Below are positions 44,288 to 55,713 of a stretch of 64,000 bases of DNA, piece by piece. A model generated the notes under the pieces. That model made no database searches and had not been told where the DNA came from. It saw only the letters and a list, made by a program, of their open reading frames with translations. Position 1 is the first letter of the stretch. The number at the start of each line of letters is the position of its first letter. This DNA comes from Lasiosphaeris hirsuta. Taxonomy: Eukaryota > Ascomycota > Sordariomycetes > Sordariales > Lasiosphaeriaceae. The position numbers and the translations under genes are program-made. Where the stretch lies: contig JAUKUA010000005.1 in assembly GCA_030549175.1 (NCBI GenBank), positions 4,092,001-4,156,000 of the forward strand, given 5' to 3'.

Positions 44288-45339
44288 ATGCAGTCCGGAA
44301 TCACCGCCTCCCAGGAGCTGGCCTCCCAGTTCAACACGCTCCTCGGCTCTGGCGCGCACTTTGGGCTGCTGGTGACAATTGCGAAGGAGCAGCTCCTCCC
44401 GCTCGCGCTGCTGACAGCGTCGTCGCCCGCCAGCTCGTTCGCCTCCAACATCACGTCGCTCCTCACCCCCCACGTCAAGACAAACGAGGCCCTCTACATT
44501 ATCCTACGCCGCTACTCCTCCGCCCCGGCCCTGGTGGCTGTGACCTACGTCCCCGATGCCGCCCCCGTGCGCCAGAAGATGCTGTTCGCCGCGACCCGCC
44601 TGACGCTCGTGCGAGAGCTGGGAAGCGAGCACTTCCGCGAGACTATCTTCGCTACCCTGCCCACCGAGCTGACCCCTGCCGGCTTCGAGAAGCACGATGC
44701 CCACAACGCGCTCGATGCCCCCCTAACCGAGGAGGAGCGGACGCTGGGCGACGTGAAGCGCGCTGAGCAGGAGGCTGGCGTTGGTACTGGCGCCCGCGAG
44801 ATCCACTTGAGCAAGAACTTAGCCATGCCCGTTACCGAGGAGGTGCTGGGGGGTCTGAAGGAATTGGCTGCTGGCGGTGGGACGGGGTTGATCATGCTGG
44901 TAACTACTTCTCTAGCCCCCCATTTTGAGACAAGTTTAACCACGGCGCTTGTCAGAAAATAAACCCCGAAACCGAAGTTGTTGAGCTCGTCCCCTCCTCC
45001 GCAGCGCCCTCCTCCATCCCCGAACTCGTAGACACCATCTCGGCAACGGAACCTCGCTTCACCTTTTACCGCTATTCGCACGGCGCCGACAGCCCTGTGC
45101 TGTTTTTCTACACCTGTCCCACCAAGGCCGGGACCAAGGCCATCAAGTTTCGCATGATGTACCCCCTCATGAAGAGGGCCGTCTTGGCAATTGCGGAGAA
45201 AGAGGCAGGCCTACAGATTGAGAAGAAGTTCGAGGTTGAGGAGCCCGCAGAAATCACCGAGGAGAGTGTGCTCGAGGAACTGCACCCTAAGGTTGAGGCA
45301 AAGAAGGTGTTCAGCAGGCCCAAGAGACCAGGCCGTTGA
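44288..45339 (+). CDS. TWF1: Twinfilin (two ADF-homology domains)
   Basis: Exons are 44288-44899 and 44956-45339 (intron 56 nt), giving 331 aa, the same size as yeast Twf1. It binds actin monomers and caps or depolymerises filament ends. It starts with the ADF-H opening MQSGITASQELASQFNTLL. The first domain spans roughly 1-140 and the second about 170-305, including GLIMLKINPETEVVELV across the splice and FYTCPTKAGTKAIKFRMMYP near its end. The tail PKVEAKKVFSRPKRPGR is basic, as in other twinfilins, where the tail binds capping protein and lipids. The ATG has G at -3. Confidence 0.93.
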
Positions 45340-46384
45340 GCCGGGGCGGGTTTCTCTTGTTCAAACTTAGCAGGCAGTCGATACTTGACAAGGAATGAAA
45401 AATATTCAAGCTCAGGTAAGAGTTCTCCACGCTGCTCTTGAGACAGTTTCGTTTTATTCGTCCCTGTCAATTCTTGTCAAATGTCAATACCAGAGGCCGC
45501 CATGATGTAACGTATACCCCCACCCCTTCTTCAATGGCCATTCCAGGGTGCTCATGCCCCATGTCACAAACGCCATCCATTCCCCTTCCCCTCCAAGACA
45601 TCAAGAGAACAAGGTCTACTGCCTAAAATAATCCAATCCCCTGCTCCCTCCCTTACCACACCACTTGGCCAATTCCAACATAACTCCCCCACCCATTCGA
45701 GTGCCACGCTGAGGGAACGTAAATACGTCCAGCAGAGGCCCTTGAATGGCTCTCCAGCCAAAGTCCAGAGCAATCATGGATTTATTCCAGAGTCTTGGGC
45801 CGGAGAGCTCCCCGACGCCTTTGCCGCATCGGTTGTGGCAGTAGCGTCGGGGAACTCTCCGAACTCAATGCTTTCTGTCGAAATAACAGGAACTTGAGTC
45901 TGTAACATAATGTCGTACTCTGGACTCACGCAGTAGCGGTGGGTTTCGCGGTCGTAAAGGAGTCCCCCCTTGACACTTTTTCGGCGCTGGGTATCCAATA
46001 GCCCAAAAGCAAGACCCGAATCTTTCGCTCCTCGCCCATCGAGGCCGCCTCCAAAGCAGTGACCCCGCTTTGACAGTGGCGTTTGGGCTGTGATGATATA
46101 CAGCCGAACGTATTTAGAAACAAGAGATTTGCAACGTATAAACATGGTGAGCAAATGCTCCCAAAGAAAAGAAGCCAACTGTCAAAGGGCTGTTTGGAGC
46201 GGCAACGTCGCCCCGCCTCACTTACTGCTGACCGCTGTTTTAGAACAAGATGAAGACCAAAATAACGTGACAGTAGGGGAGGATATTCGGGTTTCTAGTC
46301 GCCTAAGAATTTCTCGTCATCCTCTTATCGTGGAAAACCATCGCCTTTTCTTCCCGCGGAGGAACATTCGGGGGTTGGCGCTGC
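45340..46384. other. Intergenic, with a possible decayed ORF
   Basis: About 1 kb between the twinfilin and Est1-type genes, which converge. It contains the weak minus-strand frame listed separately; otherwise it presumably holds 3' UTRs. Confidence 0.4.
45774..46145 (-). pseudogene. Weak ORF, possible ankyrin-type remnant
   Basis: A minus-strand frame from an ATG near 46145 to the stop at 45774-45776 ends in a gene-like stretch (GGLLYDRETHRYCVSPEYDI). In the overlapping frame, the string SGVTALEAASMGEERKIRVL looks like one ankyrin repeat. The two facts together suggest a frame-shifted fragment of an ankyrin protein, but this is weak and could be chance. Confidence 0.22.
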
Positions 46385-49300
46385 CTAGATGCCCCCGAGG
46401 CACAGAAAGGCTCGCAGCCCTTGGGCTGCAACATCGTCATCATCATTTTGTGAGTTGGGGGTAGAATTACCGGTGCTGGGACCGTTACCGGTATTGGGGC
46501 CGCTATTGCCGGCATTCGAGCCCGTGCTGGTGTTCCCGGTGTCGTAAGTGTTCTCATTTCGGCGGCTCTCCTCGTCGCCCCTGCCACGGAGCTCGGCGCC
46601 GCTATCGTCATCGCTGTCGCCTTGATCGTTTCCGCCAAACACCGAGTTGATCAGGGCTGACTCTGCGTTCAAAATCCCGGCTACGATAGCAATGGTGGCA
46701 AACACCAGGAAGTCGTCCAGCCATGCATTGGTGTCACCAGTTTCGGCGAGGGCCGATGGGCCTCGCCTGAAGAAGACCCATAGAAAGGCGCCCACGCCCA
46801 GGGCGGCAGACAGGAACAACGTCTTCTTCCTCGAATATGTGAGGAAAAATAGAGGGTACGACACGACGGCGACGACAAGGCCCGACGAGCACGCAATCCG
46901 GAGGCTGAAAAAAATAACATGTGTTAGGGGCACCAAAATTGGTAGAGGGGTGAACTGGCAACATACCACATCTTGTCGAACTTGGTTTGCTCCGGGTGCG
47001 CGTCGCCAACCTCGAGGAGAAACGAGGTCATGCCCGTGCCAAACGACGACATGATGGACCCTCCCACCACCATGGCCTTTTGCACCCTGTATGGCGTGTG
47101 CTGGGCACTCACGCCATGGACGAGTATCTGTGCTACCACGAAACGGAGAAACCAAGAGAACTGCCCGCTCAGCTGTATAGCTCCGGACATCATTCGCATC
47201 CAAGCCGGGGGGTTGTTGGGGTTGGGCTTTGGAATGGGCTGTTTGTCGCCATGCATGGTAACGAAACCTCGCGTGTTGTTGTCACCGGTGACACTACGGC
47301 TGATGCCCCGGCCAACTTTGTCAGACGAACTGCTGGTGCCCTGAGCTCTTTCGCGGTTCCCCCGTTCCGACTTTACGATTCGCCACTCGTTCGTGGCTTC
47401 ATCCTTGTTGGGCAGGGGGAAGTTCCGTCTGTCGTCGATCGGACCCTCGACGAGCCGCCTCCAGAATAGAATTCTTCCCAACCGCATACGCCGCCTTGCC
47501 ATCTGCATGTGGGAATACCGGGCACCTGAGCGTACCAAGTTGAAGATCAGATTCGAATCGCTTCCATATCCGACGAGGGCACAGCAGTTCGAGATCCCGA
47601 TATAATAACCGGCTCTCAGGAAGCGGCGACTTGACCTCTCAATGTGACTGTCAAGGGAGTTAAGGAGCTCGTCTAAAGAATCCTCGGCCAGCTCTGGCGC
47701 CTTCTCGCTGAGCCAGATTCCGTGAGCTTTCACAAAAGCAAGCTCGATTGGGGCCAAACTTGATGATTGGCCTGGGTGTGGAGCTATAATAGGCCCGAAG
47801 AGCGTCATGATACTATCGCGAGCAGACGTGAACGGGATAGCTACACATAACGACTTGGTGTAATAGAAAAGCTGCTGTACTGTATCTGGCCGGGCAAGAA
47901 TGGCTAGGTGGTGGTAGAGTCTCCCTGTGGTGGGAGCTTTGTCGGACGCTTTGGAGTACCATTGCTGGCTGATAGCGGTCCAGACTTCGCGGTCTTGTAT
48001 GTCATCGTCTTCGATCGCCATGCTGTTGGGGTAGGGTGTTAGTGTAGCTCAGACCTCGCGGGGTGTAATCTTTGGGCAGGGGTCGAGCCACCGTCTGGAC
48101 GGGCAGGGGGCGTGTGAGGAGGTTGGCAAGTCAGAGAGGGTAGGCTAGGTAGGAGAGTAGGGAGAAGAGTGTGGGAACGGAGAGGTGGCGATAGTGAGTA
48201 GGGTGCGGGAGGGATTGTAATAAGTGATCAGAGGATGAGGAGAAGAGCCGATGACGGGGTTATAAGGGGGAAGACGGCAAACAAGAACGGACGGTAAGAC
48301 GATAGGACCGGGGGATTGGGGGGGGGGGGGGGGGCAGAGTTAGGATGAGAGGGGAGGGGGTGGGCAGGAGGAGGGGACGCCACGCAATGACAGGCTTATC
48401 GCTTTGCCCTGTCGAGGGGACGGAAAGAGCTTACCGGTACCTCCCTAGGTCACCCAGGCACTCGATCCATGTGTCTTCAAAAGCTGGCACTGTTTCGTAG
48501 AGAAGGGCCATCATTGAGTAGGCAAGATATATGAAGGTAAGCATGTGCTCCAGGGAGGCGAGCAAGCGATGTCGAAGAAGCTCTAGGAAGGAGTGGATGC
48601 CATGCCTCCACATTCTCGCGGGCATGGCATACTTGGACGCCAGTCGGCGGAGGGCCGGCGAGGCGGAGGGGTGCTGGGAGGCCAGAAAGAAGTCGTGGTG
48701 CTCATGAAGCAGTGCCCGATGAAGAGCGACCAGTGCTTGCCACTGCTCGTTGTTGAGCTTGTTCAAGTCGGCCGAACGATCTTGGGTGTTTTGAGCATTG
48801 TCAACCTCGATACACTTGTTCTCAACCATAACGAGCCCTGCGTAGATGCCTTTGACCTCGGCTACCAGCTGTTCCTGGGAGATGGGTCTCGTCTCGGGTG
48901 GCTTGATGAGCGAGCTCGAGTCGTCCTCTTCGACAGGGCGACTGGCTCGAGAGGCAGAAGGCTGGGGCAGGCGGTGGCTTCGACGCTGTGATGTTGCGGG
49001 CAGGCGATGGTTTGCGGCCACATTGCTTTTGTTGCAAGACCTGGGGCGTGGGTGTGCAGTGTCGTCGTCGTCGTCGTCGTCGTCGGGGTTCCATAGCCTG
49101 CCAGCGCTCTTGCTTTGCAAAGGGCCTCTATCAAATTCGCGGCTTGGTTCTTTAGGGGGTTTGGACCGCTTAGGCGGAGAGGCAGACCGTGGCCTTGGTC
49201 CTTCCCGCTTGGGTGAGCTAGCTGGAGACCTTCTGGAAAGAAATGAGTGTCTGGCGCCATGCGAAAGATGCAAGAGATTGATCTTACTCTGTCCCTGGCT

Positions 49301-49553
49301 TAGACAAGGGGCCATCGAGAGTGCTTTTTGGGGGCTTCTCAGGCTGGGCTCGGGGTATAGGTCTGCTGCTCTGTTCGGGATGAGAATCTTTTAGGTGCCG
49401 TTTGAATACCCCAAAGTCCAACCCGAAGCTCCAATGTTCTCCGCAGTGAGGACACGCGAAGTTGCAGGGCTGCGGGTTTATATTTATCGAGGATCTTTTA
49501 CGCAGAAACTGGGTCCACGATTCGGTGACGTCGCGGCTCAGTCCGGAAGCCAT
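46385..49553 (-). CDS. C2H2 zinc finger plus Est1-type domain protein with C-terminal membrane segments
   Basis: Exons on the minus strand are 49553-49288, 49232-48435, 48022-46967 and 46904-46385 (introns 55, 412 and 62 nt), giving 879 aa. Near the N-terminus is a single zinc finger (CPHCGEHWSFGLDFGVFKRH, continuing to DSHPE). A basic/Ser-rich linker follows with an Asp8 run encoded by a GTC-type trinucleotide repeat (minus-strand GAC). The Est1-type alpha-helical domain is recognised from LVAEVKGIYAGLVMVENKCI, KYAMPARMWRHGIHSFLELL, ETVPAFEDTWIECLGDLGRY and GRLYHHLAILARPDTVQQLF. In Est1/SMG5-7 proteins this fold binds protein or RNA partners in telomere or decay pathways. Unusually, the C-terminal third has several hydrophobic segments (WFLRFVVAQILVHGVSAQ, GLVVAVVSYPLFFLTYS, LFLSAALGVGAFLWVFF, FLVFATIAIVAGILNA), so the protein may be membrane-bound. 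It ends in an Asn/Gly/Ser-rich tail. Confidence 0.82.
48318..48334. repeat. Poly-G, 17 nt, inside a long intron
   Basis: A run of G on the plus strand inside the 412-nt intron of the Est1-type gene; on the sense strand it is a C-run in a pyrimidine-rich intron. Confidence 0.9.
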
Positions 49554-50124
49554 GTTCAAATGCCCCTCGCGGCCCGCGGGGTCGAGTAAATCTTTCGGAC
49601 TAAGAGTAAGAAGTGGGATGGAATGGGCGTATACGTGATTCTAGTCTAGTCAGAGTCGTCTGGGCATTGCAGGGCGATGGCGAATTTTTGTCACTGGCGG
49701 GCCATCGGTCTTGGAGCCGACTCTCGGAATGAGGTGGTGATGAAAGGTGTGGTAGGAGGTGGGAGTCTTCGCTCCTCGTTCGCTCTTCTTGGGCCCCCGA
49801 GCAGCTGTCAATTTGACAAACCAGCCCGCACTGGGGCGTCGTGGGTCGCGCACCAGACGCAAGGCTCTATCTAGGCTGCGCAATTGTTGGCCAGCCCGGC
49901 CACGCAACCATGCACGCACGGGCTGCCTCAGCTCGAAACAGGCCACCAACCCATTGCATCGCAGCCGTCTGGGCGCGAGTTTGCGGAGTTGTCATCCATG
50001 ATGATGATGGCAACTTCCCCCCGATCACCATCATCCCCGCCATCCCCGCCAACACATCTCGACACCATATCTCGACACCATTTACTGCCTTACCTATACT
50101 TCAGACCCAGCACAAGATAGGGCC
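49554..50124. promoter_or_regulatory. Divergent intergenic region
   Basis: A 571-nt region between the Est1-type gene and the orphan membrane-protein gene, containing both 5' leaders. A frame open through it from 49841 continues into the right-hand gene but has no suitable ATG context and is treated as leader. Confidence 0.4.
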
Positions 50125-51353
50125 ATGGGGCCACAACTCCCAGAATGCCAGACAAGGTATGCGATTTTCACAACATGCCCACGATGGGCTTGCACGCTGC
50201 GGGGTAGAAGCTGATCTTTGTTGCAGTGTCGACCATGACCACGACCCTCATGCTCCCGACGCCGAGTCCCAACGCTCCTCGGCAAGGCCTTTAACTATAC
50301 CGGAGGTGGCATCTGCCCGAATGTCTTGCGAAGAAGCTCGGCAACTTCTGTCCGAATACACAATCTACCGATGCAAAATAACCGAATGCTCGGATATCTA
50401 CGAGGCACGGTCTGGGGAAGGAGGCATGACTGATTCCGACATTTCTGCGCTCAAGGTTTTCGCAAGAAAACAAGATTCCCCAAGTCCAAACGGCTATTCC
50501 GCCGAGCTCAAGATGCTCGAAAGCCCTCAGACCTCTCGCTCCCTCCGCCTGTTTTCCCTTCTACTTTCTCTAGACCACAGATGGCCTGAAAGCCTTTCCT
50601 TCCCTCCGTTTATGGGTCCGGAGGACGAGCCTGACATCCAGAGGCAACATCCGCTTCAGGGCCCGAAAGCTCGCCGTCGCTGGCTCTTTCATTCCCGACG
50701 GCGACGGCATCTAACCCGAAGTCTTGGGGACAAAATGGCCGTGCTGGACTGGGGCAGCTTTTGTGCAGGAGGCGCTGCAACGCTTGTCATCATCTACTAC
50801 GGCCGGGCAGTCGCTGCAGGAGAGCGTGAGCACAATACCCCCAAGGTTATCAAGAAAGACACTGACAAAGTAGACAGAAGCCTGCTCAGGCCCTGAAGCC
50901 AGTCACTCATGGCCCATACCCCTTTCCCTGGTGGGCCACTTGGCAAAGAGCCTCAGTTGCCCGAGCCTCCTTCTATACATGGCCGCGTCTTGCATCTACA
51001 TGGCCGTCGGACTTCTCCACATGTGTCGACCGCCTCGCTACTGGGCCGACTGCGGTATCGTCGCTCTCATCACCTCCCTCCTCATTGGTGCGCTATTCGG
51101 GAGCCGCGCTATGCTCGAAGCCCTCATCGCGGGTGGCTTCCTTAGCCTGCTTTGTTGCAAAGTCCTCATCCCTCGAATACTACGGCATCCCAAAGGCAAC
51201 CACAGTGGTCGGACAGAGAACTCCGAACTTGCCCTTACCAATATGCACACTCAGCAGTGCCTCTCAAAACAGGGCCACAGTGGTAGTCACTGTGAAGCAT
51301 CCTTCAGATGTGATGTCGGGTGCAAGGTCTCAACTCCACGCACGCGTCGCTAA
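50125..51353 (+). CDS. Orphan membrane protein, function unknown
   Basis: Exons are 50125-50156, 50227-50825 and 50878-51353 (introns 70 and 52 nt), giving 368 aa. Both introns have good signals: GTATGC to TTGCAG, and GTGAGC with a CTGAC branch site to ACAG. The join across the second intron restores one continuous frame (GEQACSGPEASHSW), which supports the model. The first 160 residues are soluble (acidic/His start, MSCEEARQLLSEYTIYRCKI). Hydrophobic helices then follow: WGSFCAGGAATLVIIYYGRA, LLLYMAASCIYMAVGLLHM, CGIVALITSLLIGALFGS, MLEALIAGGFLSLLCCKVL. The C-terminus is polar with several Cys. I do not recognise the family. Confidence 0.65.
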
Positions 51354-52376
51354 AACTGCGACTTGGAAGCCCCCCTCCTCCTTCGCGCCTCCGAGGGATG
51401 AGGCGTAATAGCGGCCTTTGACACAGCATCTCCGACTTCACCTACCAGCTTTTGCTACCCTCAACATATTTCGCGCATCCTTTAACTCTTTACACACGCC
51501 GATGGCACGGTACAGCCCAGCGCCGGCAGCATCAAACCTTCTGACCTGCTTCCCATGGTAACCTGAGTTGACCATCAAACTACCTCTCGCAGAAGCGAGC
51601 TAGACATTCTACTTTTCTGGACTTTTGACTTCAAAGGCTATCTCAAGTTGTCGTAGGTACTGTGACTTCAGACGGGTGAACCTGAAACCTGAATAAATGG
51701 TTACATCTAGGGATTGCCATTCTTTTGGCGCAGGATTATCTGCGGATGTCATGGCGGGGATCGGAATTGGGTGGTCGGGCCTCCATGGTGGGCGCGCACA
51801 GATTTTTCTCGCAATGCTAGTGAACTGCGCGCTCAACAGGCCTCAAGGGCATATAAGAACTGTGAAGGCAGGTTCTCCGCCTTGAACCTAGCTAGATACA
51901 TCCTTCTTTTGGTGTTTCTAGTGTATCCTACAGTCAAGAAACCGAAATATAACAGCTATGATCAGCATTCGTATGCCTCCTTCCCATAGCCGTTCGTTTG
52001 TGAACCGAACCAAACAGTGAATCTAGATCTCAATGACTTCCTAAGTAAAAAGTAGCCACATCCACGATTGGAACGCCGGTAGACGACGCTGTCGAATTCT
52101 CAGCGCTGCGTAAGTCATGAAAAGTGACCTAATTCATCAGATACAGACTTGATTGCCGGTACTAACGATCCAGTAAAGCAGTGGTTACTGGCTTGATCTC
52201 TGATGACCAGTGGTGCTTAACTAATAGCTGAGACTGCATGTTATGCAGGTACTCTGTCTATTGGTAGTGTCAAGGCATAACTCAAGTTGATCCGCTCTAG
52301 CCACGCCCCCATTGTCAAAAGCGTCTGTCTACCATCGCGATACCCGCTCCCAAAACATCAACAGCGCCACAACAAC
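51354..52376. other. Intergenic, nothing recognised
   Basis: About 1 kb with only short frames. It marks the start of the gene-poor right part of the window. Confidence 0.45.
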
Positions 52377-52583
52377 TCAGGCCGGTGGTTCTCTGCAGCA
52401 AAATTGGCACCGGTAAGTGCAATATAAGTTTGCACACTTTGGACATGCGCCGCCGGCTGGCTTCGCACCCATACTGCCAAGACAGCGAATGCACGTGAAA
52501 GTGCATCCTCGGTCGCTGGGGGGGAGGTTTTTGAACTGTTTTAGGCCAGCGCACTCATGTGCCGGTTGTTGTTCGGGCGCCAT
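52377..52583 (-). CDS. Possible small cysteine-rich protein (68 aa)
   Basis: From the ATG at 52581-52583 (G at -3 and G at +4) to TGA. The frame is also open further upstream. The peptide has ten Cys in 68 residues, with the ordered pattern CTFTCIRCLGSMGAKPAG followed by CPKCANLYCTYRCQFCC. This resembles a zinc-ribbon arrangement more than a secreted effector, as no signal peptide is present. Cys codons are otherwise rare in random frames, which favours real coding history. It may be a remnant exon of a larger, decayed gene. Confidence 0.35.
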   Translation of the reverse strand: MAPEQQPAHECAGLKQFKNLPPSDRGCTFTCIRCLGSMGAKPAGGACPKCANLYCTYRCQFCCREPPA

Positions 52584-53340
52584 GCCTGCCGACATCAACA
52601 AGCTACCAGCGAGTGTCAGCCTAAGATCTTCTATCAAGGGGGTGAACACCGTACTCGAGGTGCTAGTAGTACTTGGGAGAACTTGCTGTTTTCGGGGCCT
52701 GTTCCGAAAGAATGGCGAGAATCGTTGTACACCAAGGTATGGAAGAGAGCTTCTTTGGGGCTACAGAAATCTCAGTCGATTGCCTGGGCATGCCCGGTGA
52801 CTTATTTATCTTCTCCAGTGGGAGAGACATTCACCATGTAGTAAGTATAACATGCCTATACCTAAGTATTTTCGAGCGCAATACAGCTTTCAGCAATATC
52901 AATCACGGTACTTCACATGATCTTTTACAATACGGCCACGGTCAACCGCCTGTGAATGCAGGGTAGCTGATAGTAACCTTCGGCAGATCTGGGCTTACCA
53001 TGAGTTCTTGTTATAATGTTATGCTTCAAAGTCATTTGTTGCCGTCGCAGGTTCCCCTTTTTGACCAACTAATGGTCAGGAAGTTTTACTGGAGGGGGCA
53101 CCACGCGGAACAATCTCAGGGATGGCGTGCACCTGATAGTAGTCCCTGCACTGAACAGGTCGGCACCCCACCCCAGGTTTGTTAATTCGACAGGCAAGCT
53201 GGGGTGAAATTACAAAGTCGCCGGGCGAATGATCATAAAGAAGGGATTCATACCTAGGTAGGCTAGAAAATGTACCGAGTGACACGGGATCTGGGTAGGT
53301 ATACTTTGCCCTGAGTAAACTTGGCCAGGTACCTTTTCTT
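52584..53340. other. Intergenic, nothing recognised
   Basis: Short random frames only. Confidence 0.4.
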
Positions 53341-53843
53341 TCAATATTCTCTGGAACTAGTATTGGGGGCAATACTAGATAGTAGCAATCTCCATCTGTC
53401 ATTACACTTGATAGGGATTCCGTCGGCTGCACTCTCTCCGGCATATTCTCGTGCCTTAGCCGCTGCATCTCCCCACTGGAAGATCAAGCTATCGGCTTGC
53501 TCAAAGATCTGAGGATACCCAGCCAAGGTCCCCTTTGCCTCCTCTCGTACCGTAGCAAGGGCGTCGGGTGCGAAGAGAGACGCTGCCACTTTTGCAATGC
53601 AGGCGCTGAACTTCTTTTGGGTTTTTTCGTCGAAGGTGTCCTTCCGGCTGTGTGTTAGTCGAGTCGGGGCCGCAAACGAAGAAGCTGACATATGTCAGCG
53701 CCGAGGTTGACACCCGGAACCCAGCATTGCTAGGCAGCCTTAAGGTCTTGGTCGGGGTGCTGCTTTTGAATCTCCTCCATATGCTTCGCCATGTAAGCCA
53801 GCTACTCCTCGCGGCTTAGTTCGTTGAACGCCGGCTGGCTCAT
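53341..53843 (-). pseudogene. Small decayed gene with TAG stops, family unknown
   Basis: A minus-strand frame starts at ATG 53841-53843 (MSQPAFNELSREE) and is cut by TAG at 53802-53804 and at 53730-53732, with LAYMAKHMEEIQKQHPDQDL between them. Further on (ORF 53341-53691) is the gene-like stretch FDEKTQKKFSACIAKVAASL and TVREEAKGTLAGYPQIFEQA, reachable through a possible intron. The first stop fits a CAG-to-TAG change at a CpA site. I do not recognise the family. Confidence 0.5.
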
Positions 53844-55713
53844 TGTGTGCACTCCGTGGACAAAGATAAATGACAAGAGTGGAGTGTAAGTAAATGGTTG
53901 TGAAAGCTAGAAATTATGCCAGCGGAAGTGTTGGTTGTGAAGGGTACTAGACGTAGAGTTAAGGCGGTGGATAGACGGCATCTTTGTACTTTACCAAGGT
54001 TTCCTCAGTGACTGTACATTTGTTCGCGGCCTTGTGTCTTGTCAATTTGTTTACAAATAACGCCTGTCTGACGACCTGCGGTTGTATATCATCGACCTTT
54101 TCAGCGACCCCCCTAACCACCTGAAGGCTCGATGCTGCTGGGTGGCACAGCATTGACCGGCTGCGGCAATCCGTAGATTCCGCTAGTACAATTCACCAAG
54201 CCACCACACCATCTTCAAGGTACTAGTAGCCATGGCCGTTTCGGCAGTCGTAGTTGATCTGCCCTCATGGTACAGCGATGGCCCCTTTTAGTATACGTGT
54301 CTTTATCGACAGCTTTTATCCCCTATGTAAGCGGGTCAAAAAGGAGCAAGACTCCTGATCCCAGAACCTCTGTGGCATGACTCATTTTCCCTATATTGGA
54401 ATCTTTTGCCGGCTTGCATAACATTGTAGCCGGAGCCGCAATTTCCTCCTATGTGGAACAGAGGATGTGAGAGGATCTCGATCTGTTTCCCAGCGCTACA
54501 GAATATCCGGAAACGCTGGGCAACATCTCCTGAATCCAGTTTTAGGACTCCCACCACCACCACCACCACCAAGCCGCGCTTTCCTTTACTCCAACGATAG
54601 AGAAAAACTCACCCTGTAATTTTTTAACACGTTGATTGTCAGAAAAGAAGGGTTTACAACTGGCTGAAACTGTGGATTTGTAATAGTGGCCTTAGATGCG
54701 CAATTGTTGCCACACAACTTGCCACTATTCACAACTAGAGCTATAGGAAAGGCTCTCTGGCTAAAGCTAGAGAGATACGGAGGACAAGTAATACATTCAC
54801 GTGGTTGCAACAACATCAAGCACACCGAATTCAGTGTGCCATGTTTCTTATACGTTGTTCGAAAGCGTATCCCGTAGATGTATCTCCGCTCGCTGCAATT
54901 ACAGCTATTCTGCAAACTGTTAGTATAGCAGACTAATTGCCTTATTCCTTAGTGGCACACTCTAATACTTCTTAGGATCGAAGGGAATGTTAGCGACGAT
55001 TCCAGCGCCAAGATCCTTATAGCTACTATCGTACTAGTAGTAGCGAATGTAGGAGTGCCTGTGGAAGCGTACTATCTTAAGGCCTCAAGTTCCCATTGCG
55101 GTCCGGCTAAGGGATTATACTAGGAAAATGGCAATTGCTGAAGAGGGTTTTTTTCGTGATACAGTTCTCTGCCGAACACTTTATATGTATGTGAGAGAGA
55201 GAGAGGGAAAAGTCTTTCATAGAATGTGCACTCGCACTGAACAGTGGCCCTTACAGCAACACTCCTTCCGTAGGCACCTCAAGCCGGGACTTCAGGTTAC
55301 CTGCTGACGTGATGTTGGCCAGAAAACAATCCCGAGGCAATGAAGAAAAAGAGCCGAGGGCCGCCGAGGACTCTTGGCCGGATACGTGTTTGTAGGTAGG
55401 CGATTGGCTCGCGGTTGCAGATCCCAAATAGGGCGCTTGTCTCAAGTGAGACGCGTGCATGAGGGCAAGTGAGACGCTCGATTGGTGTACTGCAGGCAGG
55501 CAGAGGTTGGGCTCCATTACGATGTATGGGCTACTCTACGCTCATTATCCCTCAACCCAGATCCCATCCCCAAAGTACACCTCGGACAGCTCATTTCGCA
55601 CTAGCTGATATTCATCGAGTTCGAGCACTCTCATCAATTTTCAGTGAACCCAGTCATGTGCTGACAGCGCGACCGACCCGTCAGCCTCCCAGCCTGCACC
55701 CCCGTGTGGCAGC
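53844..55713. other. 1.9-kb gene-poor stretch
   Basis: AT-richer DNA with no supportable gene. Simple repeats occur: (CCA)n at about 54550-54570 and a GA run at about 55193-55205. The right end is the upstream region of the CorA-like gene. Confidence 0.45.

Noticed and set aside
53959..54153. 64-codon minus-strand frame
   Set aside because: No ATG context, homology or neighbouring exon supports it.
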